Assembly (NCBI GenBank): GCA_032209605.1
Contig: JASFXZ010000016.1
Coordinates: 1,612,001 to 1,676,000, forward strand
Length of the DNA stretch: 64,000 bases
Direction of reading: 5' to 3'
Source: Mactromeris polynyma
Taxonomy: Eukaryota > Mollusca > Bivalvia > Venerida > Mactridae
Shown here: piece by piece, positions 1 through 13,879 of the stretch
Layout of the letters: each line of letters opens with the position of its first letter
Position numbering within the stretch: the stretch's first letter is position 1
The notes under the pieces: model-generated
Database searches by the model: none
What the model was told of the DNA's origin: nothing
Seen by the model: the letters and a program-made list of their open reading frames with translations, nothing else
Made by a program: the position numbers and the translations under genes

Positions 1-3000
1 CATTACGCATGGTCTTCTTTTATTTGGCGAAATTCAGAGGGTCAGTTTCTTATAAACGGTTTTTGCACATAAATGTTTATTTTCAAATGCGAACTTCTTA
101 CATCTATGGACTTGAAGTTGACAAGTAAGGAGGCTTATCAGCGTTTTTTTACGACATATATCTGGAGACCATAACATCTTCAACTAATACAAAGATATAA
201 ACATATACATGGTAAATATGGCACATACAATCTATGAAAATACTAGTCCAAGTATCACAAGAAACACACAAATTCAGCAAAGGCAAGTTGTACATGTAAA
301 CCACATATTTACGAAAACAGCAACATACTGTTAGAATGACCAACTATAAAGAACTTAGAATATAACAGTGATACCGGTCAAGTAACAGCATAACACAGGG
401 CCAATTTCGCTTCGCATAGCTTAATTTACGCTACCTTAGTCAAATATCAAGATACCTTATTCGAAAACGAAACATAAGGACACTAATGATGGAACACTAA
501 TAGTATTCAGGACCATCCTAACATCTCTGTTGGACGAGCGCACTACTTTGTAATTCGTATTTAATTTATTTTAATATTTACATTGAAAATGCGTTTCAGT
601 TATTCAGTACAGGAACTAACACTATATTTGCTACATTCATTCAAAATCCTTTTACGACATTCCGTACACGCTGAGTGACAGTCGCGAATGTCAACAAAAT
701 TAATTGAACCTCTCGAGTTCAAATTGGTGTTGTTTTGTAGAAATAGCAAACGTTTTTATTGTTTTCCAGAACAAATATAACACAATAGGAGCAATTAAGA
801 ATAACTGTGCTTCCGAATTATCCACGGTTCAATTCAGAGTTTTTTGTCCCATTAGACGTTATCGGACTCGTAAATCAGAGAAAATGCTAGTTAAATTTGT
901 TGTCTTATATGAACCGTGACCTACCTACTTCTTGGGCCTTATCCATAAACCGTTATATGTCTGAAAATCAGACTTGGACTTTAAAATATTAAAGTATCGT
1001 TTTGCTCCTCCATTGTTATGACAATATACTGTTACATTTATAAGCAAATGCCTTTGCCATTTAAATTACAAAAATAAGACATGTAACATATATACACAGT
1101 ATTACACAAACACATATTAACACCTGCATATTAAAACAACAACATTAATACATACAGTCATTACTGATTTTCTGGGAAATTATTTGAGTGTTTTAATTCT
1201 AAAATCTATGGAGCAGTTAATTCAAGAAGGGGTTGTTTTCGTATCTTTCTGAAGGCGTCGTGAATAATGTATACACTAATTTGTCGAAAATACAGAAATC
1301 TTAGAATTCAATACTTAAAAGGTTATCATTACACCTGGCCAAACATACTAAAAATGCGAAACTTATGTGCAGAAATTCTTGCGAAATTTATTTGCTTGTC
1401 ACATTTGTCAGATACCTGGCATAATGTTTTATTTATTACATGTCATAAATCCACAGACTGAACAAATAACATCTATAAATGTGATGATCTTGTTGATTGG
1501 AAAGAGGCTAATAGTGCGTGTGCCCACCCTGACTCAACGCACCGTGTTTTTTTTAAATAGATACATTCGATGCGATAATCATGATCTACATGTAACCAAT
1601 AGCCAATATACGCACGTTCGTGTAGAAATGTTATTCGTTATTAGAAAAGAGCACACTCATAAGTTGTGTTTAGTGTATATCGTGTTTAAGTAGCAATACA
1701 GTAAACAGGTATTGATCTGTCATAGACAATTCGCATTATACGTTCGAAATTATATATAATACACAATTGTCTATCAGCTACTTTAAAGTTGTGTCATTCT
1801 AATGACCTTAACCCTTAAATATCAACTTTTACGAGTTATCCAACGTAACTAGCGTTGTAAGGGTAGTCATACTCTTAAGTATACATCGAGATAAAGATCA
1901 AAGTATTGGTTACACAAAAAGTAAGACGACTCATCCTTGCGTAAATTTGTCTTATAAATTGAAACGAAACAAAGTAGTTACTGTGAAAGTCAGTAAAGTG
2001 GTTCAGCACCTGCATAAACAATGAATTAACTATCTAATTGGTCACTCAACCATTATTTTCATTACTTATTGATATTTTTAAACAGTGAACGAATTTAACA
2101 ATGCAAACGCCATCGTATAAATCATTTCGTCATTCAGCTTTTCTTAAAATATTAATCCACTTTGACACTAACAACAACAATTCTGAAACCCCAGTCATAA
2201 AACAGTAATATATGGTATGGCCTCTTCAAAAGAAAACTAAGTGACTAATAGATGTACCGTAAAACCTCAATTATAAGACCACTCTTGGGACACTTGGAAA
2301 CTGGTCTTCTAACTTGAGATGGCCCTAATATTGAGGTTGAAAAAGAGCAAATCAGTTATAATAGACTTTAAATTTGGTTCTTAATTTTGATGTGGTCCTA
2401 TTATTGAGGTGGTCTTTCAGTAAGTGTTTACTGTATATGTATCGTATTCAAGGCACGCTGCTGTCTACCTCCGGGGAAGCTATGTATATTCAAGGCACGC
2501 TACTGCCTACCTCCGTTGAAGCTCTGTGATACTTGCACCAGCGAATATCAGGAAAACAATGACAGTATTTAAAGGTAGGGCCAACATAGTTTGAATTTTT
2601 GACAAAATCTCGTTTAGTAACTGTTATAAATATGAGAAAATCACTCGCAATTGTTTCCATACAGATTTACTCTACAACACTGCATTGTCACTTCTTTCGC
2701 AAAACCACAACTACAAGCGTCCGGTACCGGTATTTTCTCTCCTGACCTACGCGCCGAGTTAGCGTCAGCACAGGACATTTTTTAATTGGACTCGTATTTT
2801 GCAGTTCCTGGAAACTTTTAAGAATAGTTACAATGCGATGTTTTTAGAGTATATCTGTGTAAACGCACTTACATGCCATTTTAGCAATATTATGACTTTT
2901 ACGTCTGACTGAACTTCAACTGAACTGGATATTTTTGGGAACATCGCATGATTACACTACCACACGAGATATTGGCGGGAGAAAAACTTTGAGATATATC

Positions 3001-4460
3001 GGCTTCATATCCCGGTATGTAGAGGCTTGTCCGGTATAACTGCTGTTAGGTTAAATTTTTAAAATGAAATATTTGTGATACTGAAAGGAGGTTAAATCAA
3101 TAATGTATCGATTACTTCATGTTTTATTTGTAGTTAGTGAGATGTTTGAGAGGGTGGCTGATCAATAATCAGTACATCAATAAAAATTACCGTCAAACTT
3201 CGGAAAGTAGACTCTCGTGCATGTCATGTGCTAGAGTTCGCGTTCAAGCAATGTTTTACATGTTTGGCCAAAATCTACGAAACACAGGGGTGTTGGTATG
3301 TTAAACTTTGTATTTATTTTTAATCTTAACTTTTTCCCGATCTTCTATTTGTCGAGTGGTATAATGGGCTTGCTTGATACATTCCAATTCAAGTCAGTCA
3401 AAGTCGGATATAAAGTGACCGCCGCTATAATTGATAGATTACGATGTGTAATGATCAAAAAATACCAAATTAAGCATCGCTCATTCAATCTGACATAAAC
3501 GTACACAATATAACAGTACATAATGCAATACTGAAATTATATTATAAATACGCATAGAAACGTTAGCTAACACTTCCCTTAACCCGACCGTCTCCATAAA
3601 CGTAAATACAGAACAACCCATGCGTATAAAAACAACTTGTATTTTGGTAACAGCATCTGGGAAACCGGCTGAATCAATGCATGATGGAATATATATGCGT
3701 ACATTATAAAGATCATAATATTATTAAGATAATCTTGTGACATTAACAATACACAATATAATATTATTGATCAAAATATTTCATATAATAAGTGCCCTTA
3801 AACATATTGGGTTGATCCTTTAAACAACACTGTTGCGTGATACTATACATGTGCTCTACTGTGACTAGTCAATACAACGTTGCCCATCTTGAAACTTGAA
3901 AAATGGTAAAATTTGCGAACAAGCCCGATTGAAACCCCAAAACCGCCCAAACTTAGTTATTGCACGGGTTACCACGACACCTGTCGGAGATTTACATATA
4001 CAAGGGACATCAATTTTCCTTTAATTCGCGTACTCAAACTTAGAAAATTGTATTTCCATTAGCTCTTTCAAACCATGGAAGGCCCCCGCGTGTCTGTTAG
4101 GAAAACACGTCGATGTGAAGGAAATCTTCAGTAGCTAAAGGGACAAATACGCGAATTAAAGTTTGATACAACTCGTTAAGTAATACAGTCGGACCTCATT
4201 CCATCGAATACATCGGGTCAACCATTTTTTTTTCGAATAAAATATGTTTAAAACTTTTCAATTTAACGTGACTAAAAAGATACAACATGTATAATATAGT
4301 TAATACATCAATATATGCATTATCACTAATAAGTATAAATGTATTACCCTGTATTTGTCGAGAGAAAGGTGTCTCTTTCTATCTGTTCTACCTATATTTT
4401 TCTTGCAAGCACATAACTTAAATAAAATGCAATCCCATAAGCCAGTATGTAACAATCATC
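1..4460. repeat. Direct duplication, left copy
   Basis: Nearly collinear, in the same orientation, with 59797-64000. Matching anchors include GCATGGTCTTCTTTT near both starts, CATAGCTTA..TTTACGCTACC, TCTGTTGGACGAGCGCAC, GCCCACCCTGACTCAACG and, at the end, GCCAGTATGTAACAATCATC. Differences are scattered substitutions plus indels: about 350 bp (902-1251) and about 800 bp (3020-3835) are present only here. No coding gene is evident in either copy. The homology may extend left of the window. Confidence 0.9.
2255..2435 (+). mobile_element. Pogo/Tigger-like MITE (copy in left duplication)
   Basis: Ends TAC(A/C)GTAAAACCTCAA.. and ..TGTTTACTGTA with inverted inner arms around AAGACCAC / GTGGTC and TA at both ends. 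About 181 bp. Same family as 28053-28237, 59058-59228 and 62523-62703. No coding capacity. The CAGTAAAACCTC terminus is typical of pogo/Tigger ends. Confidence 0.65.
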
Positions 4461-7400
4461 TCAAAAGTGTAACACTTTAAAGTAGTTTTTTCCCAAAAAG
4501 ACGAAAAACAAGTTACGTGGTTCTGGAAGTAATGTGACGATATATTATCCTGTCAAGGAAATCCATATCAAACATTGACTTTCAATTTGATTCCCTTGTG
4601 AGCGATATCCCATAATTGGTCACCAACAAACGTTGAAACTAATATGACATGGATGTATCAGACAATATCCGGGAGATGAAAGCAATTATCCGAATGCTAT
4701 CTTTATTCTTTAGGCAATGGAACATAATGAGCAGGACGGTCATGCGGATAATCTTCTCTTGACTCACTCTATCGAGAATATTTCTGATTTGTTGCTTTCT
4801 ATGTTCCACATTTTTCACTTTAAAGATGTATATGGCCCATCAGAACATAAAATATTTGAATTGGCTTCATCCAATCTTGTTGTTACGTTGTCTAAAACAT
4901 CTCTAATAAGAACCATTGCAATGTATAATCGATTAAATATATATTTTGTTACCATATTTCTAACAAACAAACCTTGTAAAATAGCCTTATTGTTAAAAAA
5001 ACTGTTATGGGTTCATTCTTTGTTAATGCATATTTATTGATAGTTTGACTATTGGATAGATATTTTTTATGTTTGTTTACTAGGTAAACAAATGAACAAA
5101 AAGTGAGCTTAATATTAAAGTAAACATATGCTCTTGTTTGTGTTGATACGATATACCGCGACCCATGGTTTTAGGTATCAACCAAAATGGTCGTTCCACC
5201 GTTTTATACGCGGAAGGCATAATACATACAGTTTGAAAGATTATAATACTGATGGTTGTTTCTTTAAACATGTGTTCATTAGTCAAACTCCCGTACCCGT
5301 AGCGCGTCCAGTATATGATGTCTACGAGTACGGGTCTCCCTTATCCCTAGACTCCGGTATTAGGGGGTCCGTGCCCCTTACCATAGCCTATTTATTAACA
5401 TCGTTGGTAGTTGAAGGTCACACATTCTGATAATACAGTATAAGAAACTTTTGAATTCCGGGTACTACAAATACGCAACAACACGGTCGTTATTTTTTAA
5501 ACTATGTACAGATTCATGAAATTCTAAATTTTGTTTGATGTGTTTTTTATTAAGTACGTTTGATAAACAAGTCGAAACTAGACAGGAAGCGTATCATGAT
5601 TTGTATTCCATTTTTTTTCCAACTATAAGGAAGGAAGTATTCCATTTTTTATAAACGCCTGCACTGCACCAGTATGTTGAATAACCTCCCTTTAATACAT
5701 TTTAGATATATATCAATATTAACAAAAACTTCAACTTTCATATTCAACATTTCATCCAGTTCATTCTACTATCACTTTCGACAAAATCTACATGTATTTA
5801 ACTTTTTAACGTAATTTTTATAAATTTTCAATAGGAGATTTGTATAGGACATGTTTTTGATTCAGTTAGATAAAACAAATTAACAAACATGAACTTTGAT
5901 ATTGTTTTGTCTTGGTTTGTTTTTGTCTTCATTTATGCTGTACAACAAATCTTAGCATACACATTGCAACAAATATGCTTGAGTCAGATTGCGCCGACCA
6001 TCTTTTTGAAAGGTATTCCTTTATTTATAAAATACATTTAGAAAATAACAGTTTCTATTCAAAACATAGCAAAATGCAGATGTGTTGTATTTCTATCGGG
6101 TGTGTCATCATCGAAATCAGTCGACTATTTCGTGTTCGTGTGTTGTTTGACATAAGACAAAATGAGCATTTCTAGAGCTGCTATTTTTGGCAACCGTACT
6201 GAGTACATAAACCAGACGCGATAAGGCGCGCTGTGTCGCGTAGGTTTAAAAGGTCAATTTGCAGTACATGAAAATAAGCGGCTAACGTTTGTCAGCAATC
6301 GTAAAGGAACGACCTGTTTTCCGGAAACGTTTTCAACCAATCGCTAACGTTTTAAGAAGGTAGTGTACAAAGAATACCAAAATAGCGGACGGGTAAGCTG
6401 TGAATAAATATGTTTGTATATGATCGTAATTTCTTATTCTATTCAGATATTTGTATCAATATAGGGTTGTAGGGCTATGCGTCTGTACGTAGTAAATATA
6501 TTTCCGTTAAATCTGTGGAGAAAATAAACAAAATGACGATTTCCTGGCCACGAATATTTGGAACAATTGGAAATTATTTGTTTATAATGTAAAATATGGA
6601 TCAAAGCATTATGGACTGTCAATTATTTACATGCTTCACATAAAAGTATCCTAATTGGCATGTCATAAGCAAAAGCATAGCGTTGTGTAGCGGCTATGTA
6701 TACCGTTTCAGACCGGATTTTACAGAACACATCAGGACATGCAGTCCTCGGTTATCGTGAATTGCAGAGTATTGACATCGTCCGAAAACCAAAATACACT
6801 TAATGGCCAAATTTGAGTTCCCATATTGAAGATGTTTTTGAACATTCTAGAGTATCAGTATGAAGGAGAATACTTATAATAATAAATGCTCGAATGAGTT
6901 GATATTTCGTAAGATTAATGAGTCGAGTATGCATGACCACTAACGCACCGTGCGTCACCCTTGGTGACGTGTAAACAGATTAGTTCCTCGAGATTTAACA
7001 ACGGCACCGCGCGGCAAAGAATCGACAGTGGCGGTAAAGAAACGATTGTATTAAAAAACATTCTGGTCATCTTTAATCCAGAAGTAATAAAATAAAAAAT
7101 AAGGTGTAGGCTCAAACTATTGATATAAAAATTCTAACCGAAATACAGTCGAAAAGGCTGGTTTTCAAGGAGTGATGCTGGAAACCAGAGAGTCTAAAAT
7201 CCACTGCAGTCGCTGTATGGCATTATTCTTGTCTGATTAAATGTCGTTTGAAAGGCCAAATTTTCTGTTTCAATATATCAGTAACAACTGTTAAGTATAT
7301 ATCGTGCTTTGTTAAAAAACGTCAATGAAAGTCAATGTCTGGAATTATTATATTTAAATGACGTGACGTTGGTAACTCAATATTGACCATTGAATGCAGT

Positions 7401-8090
7401 TTGTATTTCCCTCATTCAAATTCAAGTCCCCACCATCGGAGACCGACAATAACAGGAACGGTGCTATTTTAAGGTTACGTGGTGCTTCCCATAATGGGAG
7501 GGTGTTAAACGTCACGAATTCGGGTCTATCCAAACCGGTAGTTGACATAGGCCCAGGTATTCTACAGTATTTTGCTCAACTGAAGATGTCACAGACACAG
7601 TACCGATTTATTTTCGATGCATGCTTTATAGTAAAACAAAATAATGTAGTTCATTTATTTTGTCAAAGAGGCGGAGACAATGTTTAGTCCTCGAGTTCAT
7701 ATATATCTCGACTTTCACCGGGTAATCAGATTAACATAAAATCGTTACAGTAACAACGGGAACTGTTTATGTTCTACTTTAGAACCTTTACAATTTTACC
7801 ACACTATACATATCATAGCGGTTCTCATATATGGGATCATTATTCGATGAGCGGATACCATGTTCTGCGCCAACGTTTTGTTTAAAAAAAAGTTGAATGC
7901 CGTAAACTTTTTGACATATGAAATAATAATTACATTTCATTCACAAGATACCCTTTAAGAACCGTCTCTTATATGGGAGAATTCTTAACTTTGCAATGTT
8001 TAACGTGCTTTGCGACCGTAAAATATAGTTGAATAGTTATGAACGGACTAGTAATCGGCCAAATAAAATTTTAGCAGTCACATATTATTA
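4461..8090. other. No gene seen
   Basis: AT-rich unique DNA with frames no longer than about 110 codons and no recognisable domain. An inverted repeat (CCCGTACCCGTAG / CTACGAGTACGGG) sits at 5290-5336 in a locally GC-richer patch. Nothing else supported. Confidence 0.6.
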
Positions 8091-8093
8091 TTA

Positions 8094-8165
8094 TTATACC
8101 ACATTTATATAGCACTTTATCATACATACATACGTTCAAAAGTGCTTAACAAATAAATATACATA
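8094..8165. mobile_element. SINE/MITE-like 'TATATAGCACTTTA' end
   Basis: TTTATATAGCACTTTATCAT followed by AAAAGTGCTTAACAAATAAA; the AGCACTTT / AAAGTGCT pair is inverted. This kind of sequence is a common dispersed-repeat end in marine invertebrates. Short fragment only. Confidence 0.35.
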
Positions 8166-8169
8166 TACA

Positions 8170-11100
8170 TACAAACAAGCTATAAACAAATCTATAAAAA
8201 TCATTTTTAGTTATAAAAAATATTGCAATTAATTACTTTCACCTATTCAATCATTACTATTGTAATGTTCATAAATTTCCGTCGAACTTTCGTCAAAATG
8301 AATAGTTTGTTAAAATATTACAATTATATCAAAAAAAGAAACTTCCAATGATAGCGGTGTACCAGTAATTAGAGCGTGCAGCAGTTTGGATATCAAAAAG
8401 GTATTTCAGTTTGTTTTCGGCGCAGCCGTACTAACATGGTTTTGCCTTTTGCATATCAGAGTTGTGTAAACCAATTAAAACTTACGTTAACCACCAAGAC
8501 AATTTCTAATCAACCAAACAACGTTTGTAACCTTGACGCGGATTGCTTAACATTTCGATAAAGGGTACGTTACCTTACCGAAATCCACTGAATTTCGGTG
8601 AATTTACCGAAATCCATTTTGAACAGCAATCTAATCATATCTGCATTATTTTATGTTGCACAACAAAACTTAACCTTCAAATAGTGCCGACCATATTTTG
8701 CAAGATATGTCTTGTTTATGTTTTAATCAGGTAAACATGATAAAGATATAACTAACAACTTGTTTCTTTATAAACCATTAGAAGTCTAACATAAAAAACG
8801 ACTACACCCACAATTTTCAAACATGCAAGTTAACAAAATATTGACAAAAACATAAACAAATACAACTTTAACTAACGAAAATGTTTTGTTGTTTTTTTGG
8901 TTCAAAGAACTCCAAACCTAGGCGCACGCGGACGCCTAACAAAAATATAAAACGGCATAGCCTTATACATCTTACATCCCCTTGTTCGACGATCCGCGGT
9001 CGGGCTTAGTCACCATACTTCTTAATATCTAGAGAAAACTTGTAAACCAACAAGGATAATCGTGTATTTTTTAAATAAGACATTATGTATATACATGTAT
9101 AAATAAATACACACACATATTATCTAATATAAATAATATTATATATATATAATAAGAAGCATATCCACTTACTAGTATTAGTTTCTCCATTTCTGCGTTA
9201 TTCACATGACTGTAATCTGATCATGACGCTATCAGCGTCCGTATCTTAACACAGTTTGTTGCTAACTAATGGCAGAATTCAAAATTCAAAACTAAAAGCT
9301 CGGCGAAAACTGTAAATTATTCAACAGTTGTACAGGTACTTTATGAAATGAATGCTAAAATATTCCATAAGCATAAACTCTCAGCAGCTTCCATACGCTG
9401 TGTTCATTCTATGTACCCGTACTTTGGTTCATTTTTTCATCTCTACGCATGAATAGGCGTCTTTAAAATTATGAATATTTTATGTACTTACGGTCAACCC
9501 ATCGTTAGTGTCATTTTATTACGATTCAATCGATATTGACATTCTATAGCATTATATTATTCTCCAAATCGCGCGATCCGGTAGTGTAATTTAATGGGAG
9601 ATTCCCGTTCCTTTCAGTAAAACTGTTAAAATGCTATCAATTCATCGTTCTGTGTGTATAACGTTGAGCTCTGGAGACAGTTTGTTGACATTTTGGTTAT
9701 AAAACTAATGACGTATTCCGGTTAATAAGCAGGGAACGGAACTACACAGCTGCAATGTCAATTTGTTGCTGAACTTTCCTTTCTCGGCCGGGTGGGATTA
9801 ATCTCGCCAATGTTATTTAAATAAGCTTGATCCAATATGTTACTAAAATTTACAATTAACTGCGACTCAGTGATAAAACAAGTGCGCGTTTCGTCTTTTT
9901 GAAAGGACGCTTTTGATGGGTAATGTTGGTTCAGTACTGTACTGTATCGTTTACACAATCTAGTTGGTGTCTAAAGGTAAATTACAGAAAAGAATGGGGA
10001 ACAACCCGCCGTTCCCATTTTGAAGCGTTGATAATATTTTAGCAATCAATTTTAGTACGGCCTTTACATTGGACAGATCAAATTTGTTTTAACACAGTAT
10101 ATGAAGTACGTTACATGATAACAATGTTTAAAGATATTGTTTAAAATTGATTAGCTCTACAGTATACTTGGAAAATAGGCATCGGAATTTTATTTTGAGG
10201 TGGTCTTATTATTGAGGTGGAATTTAAGTGAGGTTTAACTGTACATCTACATGAACTTTTACAAATCATATGTACCGTGCAACAAGATATTAACGTTACA
10301 CCTGGTAAACTGAAATCGATGACATATTACCCCCGGGTTAACATGAACCCGATTTTATATTACCCCCTCGCAGTTTAGATTATCCCACGCTCATTGAGCT
10401 AATTTGATAAAGTCCAATCATTTGAAATCATGATAAGTTAATTGAATTGAACGATATTTCAAATGTAAATTAATATCACGTGACCACCGCGAAACATCGT
10501 CCTTGTTTCGTGGGTAATTTCTTAAGACATGATTAAAAGATAATATTAGTTGTTAGCACATGCCATTAGGAAAGTGTCTAAGCGAAATTTGTCTTAGTGA
10601 CAATTTTACTTTGTGTTATCTTTCAGACTTTGTGTATTTGAAAACTTAACTAAGTGACTGTCATTGAATATTCTTTTCTGTGAACGTTATCATTGTTATG
10701 CATACATTACGAGTATGACACTGTTATTCAGTTTGATTATCAAACGAAACTGTGTTGTAGTCATTATATATCTTCAACATCACATCTCTGATAATAGATC
10801 ACTGTTGCATCCACTATATTAGGAGCGGTTATAGAAACCGGCCTCGTAACATATGCGTTGTACTAGTCAGCAGATATGCAGAAAATGCAGACGATGCAGA
10901 AAATGTTACTCATGATGGATGTAAATCCTGGAGAAGTTGATTCAGTGTTGATTTTAAAATTCTTTAATAATACAAGTGAATTACTGAAAAAAAACAAAGA
11001 AACAAATATTGGAGGATTTTAAAATATCCAGGTTGCTGTCTAATCACCCGTGATGGTGAAACATCATCGCTTTCAATATATTATTGATAACATGCCGGTA

Positions 11101-11560
11101 CACGTATGATTAATTATGCAGTGACGTATTTAGACATTTTTCAAATTCTACCGATAACAAAGCATCCTGACAAATATTTGTCATAAGTTTGCGTAAGACC
11201 AATACTATTTGTTTAAAATCTTCGTAGGCGAATCGATTGTGACTGAATTTCAATGTCAGTGTATAACAATGTATTGACATGAACATACAGTACTTTATGC
11301 ATGGATTGTTATGTGATATATACTCCTAAATTATTCATCATTTCCGATATCGATATCTACTGAATACCTGGAATAAATCCCACGTGACCAATTAATGCGA
11401 GCAAAGCATAATTTTTAGACCTTCTGAATGCATTCCATATTTCCTGTAATTTTTCAATGTCGCGTTGTCACATATACAGATACGTTTGCCAACTGCGCAA
11501 TTCCTGAACATGTAACGCAAAACATCATGCAAACCACAACGACGTAAAGTAAAACAAAAG
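8170..11560. other. No gene seen
   Basis: AT-rich, with a TATATA microsatellite near 9130-9155 and a short MITE fragment at 10186. Segment 8390-8560 has a weak resemblance (CGGCGCAGCCGTACTAACAT) to the dispersed repeat at 15600. No supported coding region. Confidence 0.55.
10186..10243 (+). mobile_element. Pogo/Tigger-like MITE, 3' fragment
   Basis: Only the right end survives: TTTGAGGTGGTCTTATTATT then GAGGTTTAACTGTA. Confidence 0.5.
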
Positions 11561-11569
11561 GACATAATA

Positions 11570-13875
11570 AACAAAACAACATGCAAAACGACACAAAAAA
11601 CAACACGCAAAACAACATGTAAAACAACATGTTAACATGCAAAACAACAGGTATGACAACATGCAGAACAAATCTTAAAGGAACATGCAAAAAACATGTA
11701 ACACAACGTGCAATACAACGCGCAAAACAACATGCAAAACAACATGCGAAATAACATTTAAAACAACTTGCAAAATAACGTGTAAAAACAACATGCAACT
11801 CAACATGCAAAACAACATGCAAAACAACCTGTAAAACACAACAAAACAACATGCAAAACAACATGCAAAACAACATGCTAAACAACTTGCAAAACAACAC
11901 GCAAAACAATATACAAAACATAATGCAAAACAACATGCAAAACAGCATGCAAAACAACATGCAAATCAATATGTAAAACAACATGTAAAACAACATATAG
12001 ACAACATGTTAAACAACATATAAGCAATATGCAAAACAAAATGTAAAACAACATGTAAAACAACATGTAAAACAACGTGCAATACAACGCGCAAAACAAC
12101 ATGCAAAACAACATGCGAAATAACATTTAAACAACTTGCAAAATAACGTGTAAAAACAACATGCTACACAACACGCAAAACAACATGCAAAACAACCTGT
12201 AAAACACAACAAAACAACATGCAAAACAGCATGCAAAACAACATGCTAAACAACATGCAAAACAACACGCAAAACAATATACAAAACATAATGCAAAACA
12301 ACATGCAAAACAACATGCAAAACAACATGCAAATCAATATGTAAAACAACATGTAAAACAACATACAAAAAACATGCAAAAAACATGCAAAACGACATGT
12401 AAAACAACATGCAAAACAACATGTAAATCAACATATAAACAACATGCAAAACAACATGCAAATCAATATGTAAAACAACATGTAAAACAACATACAAAAA
12501 ACATGCAAAACAACATGCAAAACGACATGTAAAACAACATGCAAAACAACATGTAAATCAACATGTAAAACAACGTGCAATACAACGCGCAAAACAACAT
12601 GGAAAACAACATGCGAAATAACATTTAAAACAACTTGCAAAATAACGTGTAAAAACAACATGCTACACACCACTCAAAACAACATGCAGAACAACCTGTA
12701 AAACACAACAAAACAACATGCAAAACAACATGCAAAACAGCATGCAAAACAACATGCAAATCAATATGTAAAACAACATGTAAAACAACATATAGACAAC
12801 ATGTTAAACAACATATAAGCAATATGCAAAACAAAATGTAAAACAACATGTAAAACAACATGTAAAACAACGTGCAATACAACGCGCAAAACAACATGCA
12901 AAACAACATGCGAAATAACATTTAAACAACTTGCAAAATAACGTGTAAAAACAACATGCTACACAACACGCAAAACAACATGCAAAACAACCTGTAAAAC
13001 ACAACACAACAACATGCAAAACAACATGCAAAACAACATGCTAAACAACATGCAAAACAACACGCAAAACAATATACAAAACATAATGCAAAACAACATG
13101 CAAAACAACATGCAAAACAACATGCAAATCAATATGTAAAACAACATACAAAAAACATGCAAAACAACATGCAAAACGACATGTAAAACAACATGCAAAA
13201 CAACATGTAAATCAACATATAAACAACATGCAAAACAACATGTAAAACAACATGTAAAACAACATGTAAAACAACATGTAAAACAACGTGCAATACAACA
13301 CGCAAAACAACATGCAAAACAACATGCGAAATAACATTTAAACAACTTGCAAAATAACGTGTAAAAACAACATGCTACACAACACGCAAAACAACATGCA
13401 GAACAACCTGTAAAACACAACAAAACAACATGCAAAACAACATGCAAAACAACATGCAAAACAACATGCAAAACAACATACAAAACAACACGAAAAACAA
13501 TATATAAAACATAATGCAAAACAACATGCAAAACAACATGTAAAACAACATGCAAATTTAATATGTAAAACAACATGAAAAACAACATACAAAAAAACAT
13601 GCAAAACAACATGCAAAACGACATGTAAAACAACATGCAAAACAACATGTAAATCAACATATAAACAACATGCAAAACAACATGTAAAACAACATCTAAA
13701 ACAACATGCAAAAACATGTAAAACAACATATAAACAACATGCAAAACAACATGTAAAACACCATATAGACAACATGTTAAACAACATATAAGCAAAATGC
13801 AAAACAACATGTAAAACAACATGTAAAACAACATGCAAATCGACATGTAAAACAACATTCAGACCAACATGCAAA
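11570..13875. repeat. 12-bp satellite array (CAAAACAACATG units)
   Basis: About 2.3 kb of units close to CAAAACAACATG with point variants (GCAAAA, GTAAAA, CGCAAA). Diagnostic variant blocks such as GTGCAATACAACGCGC recur at 11709, 12077, 12575, 12872 and 13288, so the array has grown by duplication of larger, irregular blocks (297-498 bp). On the minus strand all three frames lack stops over long stretches, giving false Cys/Leu/Phe- or His/Val-rich proteins up to 299 codons. Confidence 0.95.
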
Positions 13876-13879
13876 AACA

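Noticed and set aside
4717..5430. Plus-strand frames of 100-107 codons
   Set aside because: No domain, signal, or conserved motif; composition like the surrounding AT-rich DNA.
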